This document shows, one piece after another, positions 16,166 through 25,684 of a stretch of 64,000 nt of DNA. The stretch is from Kordiimonas aquimaris. GTDB lineage: Bacteria; Pseudomonadota; Alphaproteobacteria; Sphingomonadales; Kordiimonadaceae. The stretch covers positions 312,501 to 376,500 of the forward strand of contig NZ_JAOBPO010000002.1 in assembly GCF_025574485.1 (NCBI RefSeq), given 5' to 3'. Every line of letters begins with the position of its first letter. Position 1 is the stretch's first letter. The position numbers were made by a program, and so were the translations under genes. Below the pieces are notes generated by a model that ran no database searches, was not told the DNA's origin, and saw nothing but the letters and a program-made list of their open reading frames with translations.

Positions 16166-17629
16166 ATGGTTTTTACCCTGACAGGATCCGTCGGCCTTTT
16201 GGGCGATAATCGTCCCCATGATGTTGCCAAGGTGCAAGCTGCTTTTAAAGTATTGAAGGCTTCAAATGGTCATGCTTATTTTGAAGGAGTAGTAGATGGC
16301 AAAATCAATTTCTTCAAGCCTGCATTGCAACGGTTCTTTCAGGACCATCCGGTTGTTGGTAAATCAAGTAGGGTATTTCCTCGTACGATCAAAAAAGTAG
16401 GCTTTCTGCGAAATCAGATAATCACTAAGTTAAATGGTCACACTCTGCTTAACTATCAGGCAATAAAGGGAACATCTATTCTGTATGCTTCTGATGCTAA
16501 TCATAAAAGTAATATCATATCTCCAGATTATTTGATCTTAGCTGACTATCTGCCCAAAAAGTATTGTCGAATTGGCAGTCAGGCTATCGAAATCCACATT
16601 GAACAGGTTGATTTCGACCTATCCGAGAGCAGGTACTATTCAGTGATTAGCTTTCCAGAGATCAAAGCATTTGTTGATGCGATTACATTAAAAGATACTG
16701 CGCTAATTCCTAAGCAGGTTCATGATTTAATAGAGATATTTACGGCTGCAGGTAGTAACACGTGGGAAGTAACCCGAAGTGATGATTTGTCAGGAAAAAT
16801 ACAGCTGAGGATCAGAAGTGCAACACACAAGGGCTTGGCGCGAACACTTAAGGAAATGGATCAAAATGGTAACATTGGTCGCGTAATCCAGGAGGACGTT
16901 ATAGGGCGTGGCATAGTTCTTAAAATTCCGCCCAAGGACACTATCGTTCAAATCGCTGGTAGAATTCATGCTCAAGCCTGTGCCGAAACTGGCTCAGAGG
17001 GCGGTAAGATTATTAATAAATCGCTTAAATCTTATGCTGCGACCATCTTGGAAAAAAGTCTAAATAAGAATTTTAAAAATGGTACTGAACGCCATTGTGC
17101 CAGTTGCCGGGAGTTGGCGGAAGATTTAAAAGATTCTGAGGCGCGAACTATCGAGCTAATCGAGCAGATCGAAGCAGTAAATCTGGATTTTGAGCGTTTT
17201 ATTAAAGAACAGGCTAGCGCAGAAGATTTTGATAGGGCAAAGCAAAACTTGGCTAAAGCAGGTGCTAATCTTATTCCTATAATTGGCGATGATTTGTTTC
17301 AGATTGATAAAACAGCGGATGAGGAAATTCTTAGTAAATCGAAAGACCTTTTATCTCTCTATATAGAGTTTGCAGGGCGTCAAAAGAGTGTGGTTGCAAG
17401 TCGTATATTGTTAAGAGTTAATGTGCTGGTTGCCATATTCACCTTGGGTGTATTTATAGGACAAATAGGCCGCTATTACATCGAAAAGCCGATGGTGGAT
17501 AAAAAATTTGCAGAAGTAAGAACTTCGATTCTGAACATCTATCTACAGTTAGAAGCAGAAGATATCTTTCGTTTGAAAACTCTGAGAGATTTCAATGCCA
17601 GAGGTTGTGATAAGTGGCTGATTTACTAG
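16166..17629 (+). CDS. Unknown protein with peptidoglycan-binding-like N-terminus and membrane anchor
   Basis: 487 residues beginning four bases after the holin gene. The opening TLTGSVGLLGDNRPHDVAKV resembles the start of peptidoglycan-binding domains (VG-x-GG-x-N-x-x-DV-x-x-VQ). The middle region is not recognised. Around residues 310-345 there is a CASC pair and a coiled coil (AEDLKDSEARTIELIEQIEA). A single membrane segment near residues 416-435 (VLVAIFTLGVFIGQIGRYYI) leaves a short C-terminal tail. Base composition is more AT-rich than the phage genes before it, suggesting separate acquisition. Likely a prophage cargo gene at the end of the element; function unknown. Confidence 0.6.
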   Translation: MVFTLTGSVGLLGDNRPHDVAKVQAAFKVLKASNGHAYFEGVVDGKINFFKPALQRFFQDHPVVGKSSRVFPRTIKKVGFLRNQIITKLNGHTLLNYQAIKGTSILYASDANHKSNIISPDYLILADYLPKKYCRIGSQAIEIHIEQVDFDLSESRYYSVISFPEIKAFVDAITLKDTALIPKQVHDLIEIFTAAGSNTWEVTRSDDLSGKIQLRIRSATHKGLARTLKEMDQNGNIGRVIQEDVIGRGIVLKIPPKDTIVQIAGRIHAQACAETGSEGGKIINKSLKSYAATILEKSLNKNFKNGTERHCASCRELAEDLKDSEARTIELIEQIEAVNLDFERFIKEQASAEDFDRAKQNLAKAGANLIPIIGDDLFQIDKTADEEILSKSKDLLSLYIEFAGRQKSVVASRILLRVNVLVAIFTLGVFIGQIGRYYIEKPMVDKKFAEVRTSILNIYLQLEAEDIFRLKTLRDFNARGCDKWLIY

Positions 17630-17657
17630 CATAACTTTGTCGCTTTAAAATGAAGTT

Positions 17658-18497
17658 TTACATCCCCATTTTCATCAGAGTCAGGCGTTTTTTCAGCACA
17701 TGGTTGGTGCGCTCAAAGCATATATGCAGTTCTGTGTGCAATGCACTGGCTCCGTCCATCTTGCCTGATTTTCCGCACGCTTCCAGTTGTGCTGCAATAG
17801 CAGACACACTCTCTGCGCCAAAAACAATGCTGGTTGATTTCAACTTGTGCGCCAGATGCTCCAGGCGTTTCCCGTCTTTGCCGTAAACGGCTTCCGCCAG
17901 TGCATTCATCATTTCTGGTCCTGCCTTCAGGTAGCCCTCAAGCAGTTTCGCAATATCACCCTTCATAATAGCACCATATTCACGCAGCACTTCCCAATTG
18001 AGTGCGTCTAGCTCGTCATCCGACACTTCTTGTAACTCAGGCGGTACAATTTTTGATGTTGCATAAGGCGCTTCATGGTCGGCGTGCAGTGTGCTGGCAT
18101 AGGCTTCTATCACTCTATGCAGGTCAACTTGATTAACCGGTTTTTTTACATAGTCTGTCATGCCTGCATTTTTATATTCTGCCAGATCTTCGCTGGACAA
18201 ATTGGCTGTTACCGCAACAATCGGTGCTTCGGAGTAGTGAGCAGACAGTTTGCGAATATGCTGTGTGGCTTCAACGCCGCCCATTCCTGGCATGTTAATG
18301 TCCATGAGGATAAGTGAAAACGGTTTTTCCTGGCATGCTTCAACTGCTTCTTTTCCGTTCCCGGCAACAGCAAACCGAATATCCATTTTTTTAAGGACGC
18401 GGCCCAGAATGCTAACCATCACGGGGTTGTCTTCCACAACCAATAGCTTGATATCATGAATTTGATCGGGATTAGTTGAAGTTGCGTCTACCATCAT
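17658..18497 (-). CDS. Response regulator receiver plus HPt domain protein
   Basis: 279 residues. The receiver domain (about 16-135) has the acidic pair in VVEDN, the phospho-acceptor Asp66 in LILMDINMP, Thr97 and Lys119 (YVKKP). A linker leads to a C-terminal HPt domain (about 165-270) with His217 in LAHKLKSTS. Proteins of this form are modules of a multistep phosphorelay, passing phosphate between a hybrid kinase and a regulator. There is no DNA-binding domain and no kinase gene beside it. It lies just past the phage genes, facing them, so it is probably the first chromosomal gene. Confidence 0.85.
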   Translation of the reverse strand: MMVDATSTNPDQIHDIKLLVVEDNPVMVSILGRVLKKMDIRFAVAGNGKEAVEACQEKPFSLILMDINMPGMGGVEATQHIRKLSAHYSEAPIVAVTANLSSEDLAEYKNAGMTDYVKKPVNQVDLHRVIEAYASTLHADHEAPYATSKIVPPELQEVSDDELDALNWEVLREYGAIMKGDIAKLLEGYLKAGPEMMNALAEAVYGKDGKRLEHLAHKLKSTSIVFGAESVSAIAAQLEACGKSGKMDGASALHTELHICFERTNHVLKKRLTLMKMGM

Positions 18498-18676
18498 GGT
18501 TTGCCTGCTATGTATGGTTGTTTCAGGTTGTGTACATAATACGATAGGTAGAAAAAGTTAAAAAACAACTTAAAAAATAAGACTAAAAGCATACACATAT
18601 GTTTTATTTGCACACAGGCTCTACTTGGATGTAGTTTGGCCGAATTAGTTATTTTGTTTCGGATGTGTAACAAATA

Positions 18677-19405
18677 ATGAGCGATGTTACTTTTAAAATT
18701 CGTGCTGCGGAACCATCACTCGCGGCACAGGATGTGCTCTCTGAAAGTGAGCATACGCGCCTTGCTGGTATGCACGAGGGTGCGCGCCCTGCATTTGTTA
18801 CCGCAAGAGCGATGCTGCGCGCTGAACTCGGTAGTTACATGGGTTTAACTGCCAAGGCTGTGCCATTGTGTCAGGTTGATGTTGGCCGCATTACTATCGA
18901 AGGCTTTGATCCCAACGATCCACCATATTTCTCCGTTTCTCATACAGGTGCTGCAGAAGCGGGTATTTCTGCGGTTGCGGTGTCTGAAGACACGCCCATT
19001 GGCATTGATATTCAGCAGATCGACCATGCTATCAACTGGCAGCGCGTTGCCGAGCGGCGTTTTCCCGAAGCAGAATGGGCGTTGATCTCTGCTATGCCGG
19101 AGGCTGAGGGGCGTGCCCTTTTCTTCACGTTGTGGGCGATCAAGGAAGCATTTGTGAAGATGGAAGACGGCAAATTGATGCCTTATTTGCGTGGCGTGGA
19201 GATTGATTTCTCAGATGGACAATTTCGCCTTGCAGCTCCAACACCGGCAGGCCTTGTAAGCGCAGGGATTTTCTTTACATTCATTCCTGAATTTGAACTT
19301 GCTGTTGCGTGTGTTACCCGAGATCCGGTTAATGTGGCGCTTGATAGCGCTATTAGGCACACATCAGGCACAGCAAATTCCTTGCACAACCTTCCCTCAG
19401 ACTAA
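18677..19405 (+). CDS. 4'-phosphopantetheinyl transferase (Sfp type)
   Basis: 242 residues. It attaches the phosphopantetheine arm of CoA to carrier proteins. The family motifs are present: YFSVSHTG (His89), PIGIDIQ (Asp111) and WAIKEAFVK (Glu157, Lys161), where Asp and Glu bind magnesium. Length is that of the Sfp/Gsp group rather than the short AcpS type. No polyketide or peptide synthetase is in the window, so the carrier protein target is elsewhere. It is transcribed divergently from the receiver-HPt gene, with an AT-rich 179-bp spacer, and ends at a terminator. Confidence 0.85.
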   Translation: MSDVTFKIRAAEPSLAAQDVLSESEHTRLAGMHEGARPAFVTARAMLRAELGSYMGLTAKAVPLCQVDVGRITIEGFDPNDPPYFSVSHTGAAEAGISAVAVSEDTPIGIDIQQIDHAINWQRVAERRFPEAEWALISAMPEAEGRALFFTLWAIKEAFVKMEDGKLMPYLRGVEIDFSDGQFRLAAPTPAGLVSAGIFFTFIPEFELAVACVTRDPVNVALDSAIRHTSGTANSLHNLPSD

Positions 19406-19432
19406 AAAACCACCCTGACAAGGATGGTTTTT
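19405..19432. terminator. Bidirectional intrinsic terminator
   Basis: AAAAACCA and TGGTTTTT pair around a short stem top and loop, with an A-run on one side and a T-run on the other. It lies between the converging phosphopantetheinyl transferase and PEP-CTERM genes, so it can serve both. Confidence 0.75.
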
Positions 19433-19480
19433 CATGCCCACTAAGTGCAGCACATACGTGCTGCTGTGACTTAATTTCGC

Positions 19481-20257
19481 TTATATTTTGCCTAAGCCAG
19501 GTAGGCGACGGGAAAATTGACGCCGACCGATAAGCATAAGGCCCATCAATAACATCAACCAGCTTGATGGTTCCGGTACTGCGGCTGCTTCAACAACAAT
19601 TGTCGCTTGCGAGAAAGCAACATCGCGACGGCCATTGCCAGCTGAAGGATTGCCGCCACTCACCACTCCCAGTGTGCCAATAGTAACACCATCAAAGCTG
19701 CCGACAGATGCTCCGTTAATGTCAAAGCCTGTGTTGGCGAGCACAAGGCCGCTGTCACCGCCGCCACGAATATTGTCAATTGTGTTTGCTTCCGCCTGAA
19801 TCGCAGTCACAAGGCTGATTACATAAGTACCCGCCGTTGAAAACAATGATCCTATACCCGTTGACAATGCAACGTTTGTTAAACCAGCTGCGGTGTTGCC
19901 CAGACTTTGGACTGTGCCTCCCCTGTTGGCAACAAGTGTTGCGATACTATCTGTAACGCCTGTGCCGGCTGTACCAAAAGAAAGTGCAGACGTAATGCCG
20001 CCAAATGAAATAAGGTAATGGATGCTGAAACCATCTGGATATCCAACATTGCATATGCTGTTGAGGAAACTTTGATTAGTCGTGGAAACCGTGCTGCCAC
20101 ACGGCGAAACATTAATGTCTTCCCCGAGCGTTACCGGCTGGAATGTGCCAATGTCAGACGTCACATCGACGTAAGGTTGCCGCGCTTGCGAGGGCATGCT
20201 GAGCAGTAAAGTGCCAGCAGTGAGTATCACTAAGCGATTTATCAAACGGTTTATCAT
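19481..20257 (-). CDS. PEP-CTERM sorted surface protein (copy 1)
   Basis: 258 residues. A signal peptide (MINRLINRLVILTAGTLLLS, cleavage after PSQA) is followed by a Gly/Ser/Thr-rich beta domain. The C-terminus has VPEPSSW, then a hydrophobic helix and GRRQFSRR, the classic PEP-CTERM signal. Exosortase recognises and cuts this tag, usually in bacteria that make exopolysaccharide. It is 27 bp from a clear paralogue (shared TSDIGTFQPV, NTGF-x-INGASVG and the VAFSQATIVVEAA segment before the tag). The mature domain family is unknown to me. No exosortase gene is in the window. Confidence 0.85.
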   Translation of the reverse strand: MINRLINRLVILTAGTLLLSMPSQARQPYVDVTSDIGTFQPVTLGEDINVSPCGSTVSTTNQSFLNSICNVGYPDGFSIHYLISFGGITSALSFGTAGTGVTDSIATLVANRGGTVQSLGNTAAGLTNVALSTGIGSLFSTAGTYVISLVTAIQAEANTIDNIRGGGDSGLVLANTGFDINGASVGSFDGVTIGTLGVVSGGNPSAGNGRRDVAFSQATIVVEAAAVPEPSSWLMLLMGLMLIGRRQFSRRLPGLGKI

Positions 20258-20284
20258 GAGATAAAAGTCCTCGGGTAAACAGAA

Positions 20285-21070
20285 TTACGAGTTTGAGCGG
20301 GTTATTGTTGAACGGTTATGGTGAAAATAGCTAATTGATATTAAAGCCATCAACAGCATCACTATGCTTGATGGTTCCGGAACGCTGGCTGCTTCAACAA
20401 CGATTGTAGCTTGCGAGAACGCAACATTCCTGCTGCCATTGGCTGTTGCTGGAACATTGCCACCAAGGGTGCCGATAACTGTGCCATCAAAGTTACCAAC
20501 AGATGCACCGTTAATGGTAAAGCCTGTGTTTGCCAGTTCCAGTCCACCATCGCCGAAGGGGCGTTGGTTTGGGCCGTTGGCCACGTTAATCGTGCCACCA
20601 TTGCGAACCGATATGATTAAGCTGATCACATAAGTACCTGCCGTTGAAAACAGTGAACCTACGCCTGTAGCGAGGGTTAATGGGCTACTTAATGCGCCGG
20701 CTGTCGCACCCTGCGATAAAACCACACCGCCAGCACCTGCAACCAGAGCAGCGACACCGGCGCTAACGCCGTTTGCACCGGTCCCAAACGATAATGCGGA
20801 CGTTGTGCCACCAAAGGAAATTAAGTAGTTCACGCTGAAAGCATCAGGGCTACCAGTATCGCATAGGCTGCTGATAAAGGCACCGTTACCGCGAACAATG
20901 TTGCTGCCGCACGGGGACAATGAAATATCTTCACCAAGCGCTACAGGCTGAAAGGTGCCAATGTCCGACGTAACGTCAATTCCGACGGTTTGGGCGTGCG
21001 AAGGTGCGGAGAGCATAAGCAAACCAATACCTGCCAGCGGCATTACACGACTAATAAAACGGGAAAACAT
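20285..21070 (-). CDS. PEP-CTERM sorted surface protein (copy 2)
   Basis: 261 residues and a tandem paralogue of the gene next to it. It has a signal peptide (MFSRFISRVMPLAGIGLLML, cleavage after PSHA), the same mature core (DVTSDIGTFQPVALGEDI, GSLFSTAGTYVISL), and the sorting tag VPEPSSI followed by a hydrophobic stretch and a basic end (HHNRSTITRSN). The tag's basic tail is less arginine-rich than in copy 1. Both are probably co-transcribed from the region upstream of 21070. The pair looks like a recent duplication with the mature parts diverging in the middle. Confidence 0.85.
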   Translation of the reverse strand: MFSRFISRVMPLAGIGLLMLSAPSHAQTVGIDVTSDIGTFQPVALGEDISLSPCGSNIVRGNGAFISSLCDTGSPDAFSVNYLISFGGTTSALSFGTGANGVSAGVAALVAGAGGVVLSQGATAGALSSPLTLATGVGSLFSTAGTYVISLIISVRNGGTINVANGPNQRPFGDGGLELANTGFTINGASVGNFDGTVIGTLGGNVPATANGSRNVAFSQATIVVEAASVPEPSSIVMLLMALISISYFHHNRSTITRSNS

Positions 21071-21249
21071 GGTCTTCTGGTACCTTTTGTCTTTATAAAC
21101 ACAAAACTTTTCCGACCACGACTCACCATACCACGGTAATGATGTAATTGTAAATATTGACTTTACTTGTTGCGGGCATTGGCTTTACATCATTTTGGTG
21201 GTCGAAGTTATTGCTGGTTCTCAATTGTTAACTTTTGCTTGGAAAATCC

Positions 21250-23364
21250 ATGTCTCTTTCGATCAGAACTATATCCCTTTTTGTTGCTTTTTCCTTTGTT
21301 GCTGCCTGCAGTGACACAGACGACAACGATCAGGTGATCGAAGCTGATTTGCCAATTCTAAGCGCAGAAGAATTGAATGCGCTTTTTGCCGCTGGCGATT
21401 TTGCTGACTTGATTGCCGCTGTTAAACGTAAGGAGCAAAAAGAGGTCGCTACATACAGTGATCATATTCTTGCAACACGGGCATATCATGCAACGTTTGA
21501 TGCCATCGGCGCATCCGTGCAACTGAGCAAAGTTAACGAGGCACTGCGCGATAGCGATGAATATACACTTTTGAATGCCCGAACATTGTTGCTCGAAGGT
21601 AATCTGGGGCGGGCTTCAGGGATGTTGTTGGCGCGTGAGTTTGCCGATGCAAATATTTATGAAGCCAAGTTGATGCAAGGTGACATTGCCTTCCTGAGAG
21701 GCGATTTTGAAAATGCGCTGACACACTACGGTGCGGCAATAGCCAATAACAGTGATAATTACAGCGCTTTTATTGCGCGTGCGCAAGCGCACCTGAAAAC
21801 CGGCAATCCAGAACTGGCGCTGGCTGACGCGGAAGTGGCAGTTGGTTTAAGTGCTGAAAACACACTTGCGCACTATACATTAGGCACAGCTTACAATCAG
21901 CTTGGTAGGCAGACAGATGCCAAAGCCCAGTTTGAGCAAGCGTTGGCTTTTCTGGATAGTAATGTACCGGCTTTACTGGAGCTGACGGGCATTCATATCA
22001 TCGAAGGTGACTATGAAACAGCCGAGCAATATCTTGATCGTGTATATAGCGAGCAACCGGAAAACAGCACCGCGCAGTTTTTTAGTGCCATGTTGCTGGC
22101 TGTGAAAGGTGACGACGAGAAGGCGCGAGATCAGCTTGAGCTTTTGGTGATAAACAATAACGCAAACCCGCAGCTTGCTCGTTTGTTAGGCCATGTGGCT
22201 TACCGCCTCAAAGAATATGATGTTGCGCGCGGCAGGCTTGAAATGGTGGTGGAAAAAGCGCCGTTTGACAGGGCTTCGCGCATTGCATTGGCCGAAATAC
22301 ATTTGCTGCAACAGCGCCCACGCCGTGCACTCACAACACTGGAGCCAATGATCGTGGATGAAAGCATTGACCTGGCTGCATTTTCGATGGCGGGCCTCGC
22401 AGCAGCGCAGGTTGGTGATACGGCAGGTGCAATTGAGTATACAGCCAAAACCATTGCTTTGGCCGAAAGCCCTGAAACCCTTGCCAACACAGGAATTTCT
22501 GCTGATAACATTGATGAAAATTCAATCAAAATTCTTAAAAGAAGATTAGCAAGTTTTTATGCCAGTGCGGGCAACACGCCGCAAGCTGCTGATATTCTTC
22601 AAGGTCTTATAACCGAGGATGCCGAAGACATTACCAGTGTGACGATGCTCTCAAATGTGCAGGTGCAGGCTGGTGATTTTGAAGCAGCTTTGGCCACGGC
22701 AAGACTTATGGTTGATCAGGCACCGAGCTCGCCTGTTGGTCATAATGCGCTCGGTACTGTTTTGCACAGGCAAGGTCAGCTTGATGCTGCCCTTGAAGCT
22801 TACACCAAAGCAATTTCCTTGAATGCAAACTATGTGTCTGCATTGAAAAACCGCGGAGCGCTCTATCTAAGGCAACAAAAATATACAGAAGCGCGCGCAG
22901 ATTTGAACATAGTTTTGGATACAATACCAAGTGATGCCCGTGCTCAATTGATGTATGTGCGCGCGTTGATTGACACTGATGGTGCGACCGAAGCGCTAGG
23001 GTATTTTCGCAATTTGGAAGGGGTTTTCCCCGAATCTATACAGGTGTTCATGCATCATGCGCGTGCGCTTGCAGCCGCAGGTGATTACCAAAGGGCAATA
23101 CCCAAACTTGAGGTTGCGCAAAGCCTGAACCGGAACAACAATCCCGAGCTTAAAGCTTACCTTGATGGTCTATGGACGCAGTACACAAACACTCTTGAAG
23201 AAGAGCGAGCCAGCAGACGCCTTCCAGATCCTGTTGAAGCAGAAGAGAGCGACGATGCTGAAAAGCCGGGAGCTCCTGCTTCTTCAAGTGCTGCAGATGC
23301 TACGGTGCCTTCAAAAGACGCAGAGCCTGACGCGCCAGAGGACGACAAACCTGACATTTTATAA
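21250..23364 (+). CDS. TPR-repeat lipoprotein, PrsT-like
   Basis: 704 residues from ATG 21250, which has GGAAA upstream and a lipoprotein signal peptide ending FVAAC (lipidated Cys near residue 21). The rest is a chain of tetratricopeptide repeats (patterns such as DFENALTHYGAAIANNSDNY and GQLDAALEAYTKAISLNANY). The last 45 residues are acidic and Pro/Ser-rich. Size and layout resemble the PrsT lipoproteins of PEP-CTERM/exosortase systems. The two PEP-CTERM genes directly upstream, divergently transcribed, support that link. A general TPR scaffold for exopolysaccharide export is the alternative. Confidence 0.7.
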   Translation: MSLSIRTISLFVAFSFVAACSDTDDNDQVIEADLPILSAEELNALFAAGDFADLIAAVKRKEQKEVATYSDHILATRAYHATFDAIGASVQLSKVNEALRDSDEYTLLNARTLLLEGNLGRASGMLLAREFADANIYEAKLMQGDIAFLRGDFENALTHYGAAIANNSDNYSAFIARAQAHLKTGNPELALADAEVAVGLSAENTLAHYTLGTAYNQLGRQTDAKAQFEQALAFLDSNVPALLELTGIHIIEGDYETAEQYLDRVYSEQPENSTAQFFSAMLLAVKGDDEKARDQLELLVINNNANPQLARLLGHVAYRLKEYDVARGRLEMVVEKAPFDRASRIALAEIHLLQQRPRRALTTLEPMIVDESIDLAAFSMAGLAAAQVGDTAGAIEYTAKTIALAESPETLANTGISADNIDENSIKILKRRLASFYASAGNTPQAADILQGLITEDAEDITSVTMLSNVQVQAGDFEAALATARLMVDQAPSSPVGHNALGTVLHRQGQLDAALEAYTKAISLNANYVSALKNRGALYLRQQKYTEARADLNIVLDTIPSDARAQLMYVRALIDTDGATEALGYFRNLEGVFPESIQVFMHHARALAAAGDYQRAIPKLEVAQSLNRNNNPELKAYLDGLWTQYTNTLEEERASRRLPDPVEAEESDDAEKPGAPASSSAADATVPSKDAEPDAPEDDKPDIL

Positions 23365-23553
23365 CGCTTTTTTTGCTATCTGCTTTTTACCTGAAAACTG
23401 AATGTTGGCTTTATAGCTGTATTATTTGCGTGATGTACCCATAGTTGCTTGCGCTTTTTTTGCGTGCAAGGTAGCCAAGGTGGCTTTACTTATGTCGTGC
23501 ATGATCAGTAAAGTTATAAAATATTTTGGGTAAGAGTATTTAAGGAACCGAGA

Positions 23554-24396
23554 ATGGTGCGCAGCGTCACAATTGCTGAAAAGATAACTGTTGCGAACGA
23601 TATGCCGTTTGTTCTGTTCGGTGGCATGAATGTGCTTGAAAGCAGGCAGTTGGCATTTGATGTGGCAGGAACTTTTAAGGAGATTACCGGTGCGCTGAAT
23701 ATACCGCTGGTTTTCAAGGCCAGTTTCGATAAGGCGAACCGTTCTTCCATCCATTCGTTTCGTGGTCCTGGCATGGAAGCAGGGCTTGAGTTACTTGCTG
23801 ATATCAAGAAGGAACTGGATGTTCCAATCATCACTGATGTGCATGAGCCTGCGCAAGCCGCGCCTGTTGCCGAAGTTGCTGATGTTATCCAGTTGCCAGC
23901 GTTTTTAGCGCGCCAGACCGATCTGGTGTCGGCTATGGCTGCAACAGATGCGGTTGTTAATGTTAAAAAGCCTCAATTTTTAGCGCCTGCCGAGATGGCG
24001 CATATTCTCAAGAAGTTTGCTGAAAGTGGCAAGCGTGAGGTGATGCTGTGTGAGCGCGGTACCAGTTTTGGTTACAACAATCTGGTAGTTGATATGCTGG
24101 GCATGGATGTGATGAAGTCTATGGGGCCTGTTGTTTTCGATGCAACACATGCGCTGCAACAACCGGGTGGCAGACCAGACAGTGCAGGCGGCAGGCGTGC
24201 ACAGGCGGTTGCACTTGCGCGTGCAGGCATGGCACTTGGTCTGGCTGGCTTGTTTATTGAGTCTCACCCTGACCCTGACGCGGCACTGTGTGATGGTCCG
24301 TGCGCTTTGCCGCTAAATGTACTGAAGCCTTATCTGGAGCAGCTTAAGGCCATTGATGAGACCGTGAAGCAGTTTTCGCCGCTGGATACAGAATGA
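23554..24396 (+). CDS. kdsA: 3-deoxy-D-manno-octulosonate 8-phosphate synthase
   Basis: 280 residues. It condenses arabinose 5-phosphate and phosphoenolpyruvate to Kdo 8-phosphate, the first committed step of Kdo synthesis. Motifs are [62 protein letters not shown] and [16 protein letters not shown]. The GGMN opening lacks the metal-binding Cys, so it is the metal-independent class seen in E. coli. An AAGGA precedes the ATG. It heads a run of CMP-Kdo and capsule genes, so it may be dedicated to the capsule linker or serve LPS too. Confidence 0.95.
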   Translation: MVRSVTIAEKITVANDMPFVLFGGMNVLESRQLAFDVAGTFKEITGALNIPLVFKASFDKANRSSIHSFRGPGMEAGLELLADIKKELDVPIITDVHEPAQAAPVAEVADVIQLPAFLARQTDLVSAMAATDAVVNVKKPQFLAPAEMAHILKKFAESGKREVMLCERGTSFGYNNLVVDMLGMDVMKSMGPVVFDATHALQQPGGRPDSAGGRRAQAVALARAGMALGLAGLFIESHPDPDAALCDGPCALPLNVLKPYLEQLKAIDETVKQFSPLDTE

Positions 24397-24409
24397 TTGG
24401 TGCAAACGA

Positions 24410-24925
24410 ATGAGTGATCAGCACATAAAGTTACTAGCACTTGATGTAGATGGTGTCATGACCGATGGCACAATCCTGTACACCGCAAACGGCGAAGAGA
24501 TGAAGGCCTTTAATGCACATGATGGGTTGGGGATAAAATATCTCCGCAAGTCAGGCGTTGAGGTTGCGGTGATTTCTGGCCGCAGAAGCGCGCCTCTTGA
24601 ACGCCGCCTTGATGATCTGGGTGTGCGGCGGCGCAGGCTTAAATGTGCTGATAAAACTACAGCGCTTAAAGATATCTGTGATGACATGGGCATCACGCCA
24701 GCGGATTGTGCCTTTATGGGTGATGACTGGATCGACCTGGATGTCTTGCGAAACGCGGGTTACGCGATGGCGCCCAGTAACGCGGTGGCTGAAGTGCTTG
24801 CTGTTGCTGATTGGGTTAGCGTTAAAGCGGGCGGGGCAGGTGCGGTGCGCGAGGCATGTGAGCATGTTGCACAGCGTAACGGCGTGCGCTTGGTTGATCT
24901 GCTTAACCCCGAAGAATATGTGTAG
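24410..24925 (+). CDS. kdsC: 3-deoxy-D-manno-octulosonate 8-phosphate phosphatase
   Basis: 171 residues, a HAD-superfamily phosphatase without a cap domain. It removes the phosphate of Kdo 8-phosphate. The catalytic motif LLALDVDGVMTDG gives the two Asp residues (12 and 14). Further motifs are FNAHDGLGIKYL, AVISGRRSAPLERRL, and FMGDDWIDLDVL with the C-terminal Asp pair. Length is standard for the family, which acts as a tetramer. It lies 13 bp after kdsA and six before kdsB. Confidence 0.95.
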   Translation: MSDQHIKLLALDVDGVMTDGTILYTANGEEMKAFNAHDGLGIKYLRKSGVEVAVISGRRSAPLERRLDDLGVRRRRLKCADKTTALKDICDDMGITPADCAFMGDDWIDLDVLRNAGYAMAPSNAVAEVLAVADWVSVKAGGAGAVREACEHVAQRNGVRLVDLLNPEEYV

Positions 24926-24931
24926 GCGTAG

Positions 24932-25684
24932 ATGAAGATAGCCATTCCTGCACGCTACGCCTCAACACGTTTTCCCGGCAAGCCCCTGTTTGAATTGGCA
25001 GGGAAGCCGATGATACAGCATGTTTGGCAGCAGGCTATCAAAGCCTTTGAATGCCCCGAAGATGTATATATCGCAACGGATGATGAGCGTATTGCTGAAG
25101 TGGTCGGCGGGTTTGGCGGGCAGGTTTGCTTTACTGCGGCATCGCATGAAAATGGTACGGAACGCTTGGCGGAGCTTGTGGATTTATTGTCACTGTCTGA
25201 CGATGAAATCGTCATCAATGTACAGGGCGATGAGCCGCTTATCGACCCGTCATTAATCAGATTGGTTGGTGAGCAGTTGGCCAATACCGCCGATGCCCAT
25301 CTTGCAACAGCCGCTGACACAATCACGGATCCGGTTGCACTGGATGATTACAATATTGTCAAAGTAGTGTGCGCCAAAGATGGTAGTGCGCATTATTTTT
25401 CCCGCGCATGCATCCCGCATAACCGTGACGGAATTCCTGAAGGCAGTCCCTATTTGCGGCATATCGGCATTTATGCATACCGGGCCGGTACATTAAGAGC
25501 GCTAACAAAACTTGAGCCTGCGCCCACCGAACAGCTTGAGAAGCTGGAGCAGTTGCGCGCCTTGTGGCACGGCATGAAAATCACTGTTGCGCATTATCAC
25601 GGACCGTCAGCTATCGGTGTTGATACGCCTGCGGATGCCGCACGCGTCGATAAAATCCTGCGCGACGCAGCACAAACGACATGA
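24932..25684 (+). CDS. kdsB: CMP-Kdo synthetase
   Basis: 250 residues. It activates Kdo with CTP to CMP-Kdo, the donor for KpsC and KpsS and for lipid A Kdo transfer. The N-terminus IAIPARYASTRFPGKPL is the nucleotide-binding loop; NVQGDEPLID and YRHIGIYAYR-like text (here YLRHIGIYAYR) are the other conserved parts. Length is normal. The stop overlaps kpsC by four bases, coupling donor supply to its user. Confidence 0.95.
   Translation: MKIAIPARYASTRFPGKPLFELAGKPMIQHVWQQAIKAFECPEDVYIATDDERIAEVVGGFGGQVCFTAASHENGTERLAELVDLLSLSDDEIVINVQGDEPLIDPSLIRLVGEQLANTADAHLATAADTITDPVALDDYNIVKVVCAKDGSAHYFSRACIPHNRDGIPEGSPYLRHIGIYAYRAGTLRALTKLEPAPTEQLEKLEQLRALWHGMKITVAHYHGPSAIGVDTPADAARVDKILRDAAQTT

Noticed and set aside
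17590-17660. A possible prophage attachment site
   Set aside because: No integrase, tRNA or second copy of a core repeat is in the window, so no attachment core can be named.
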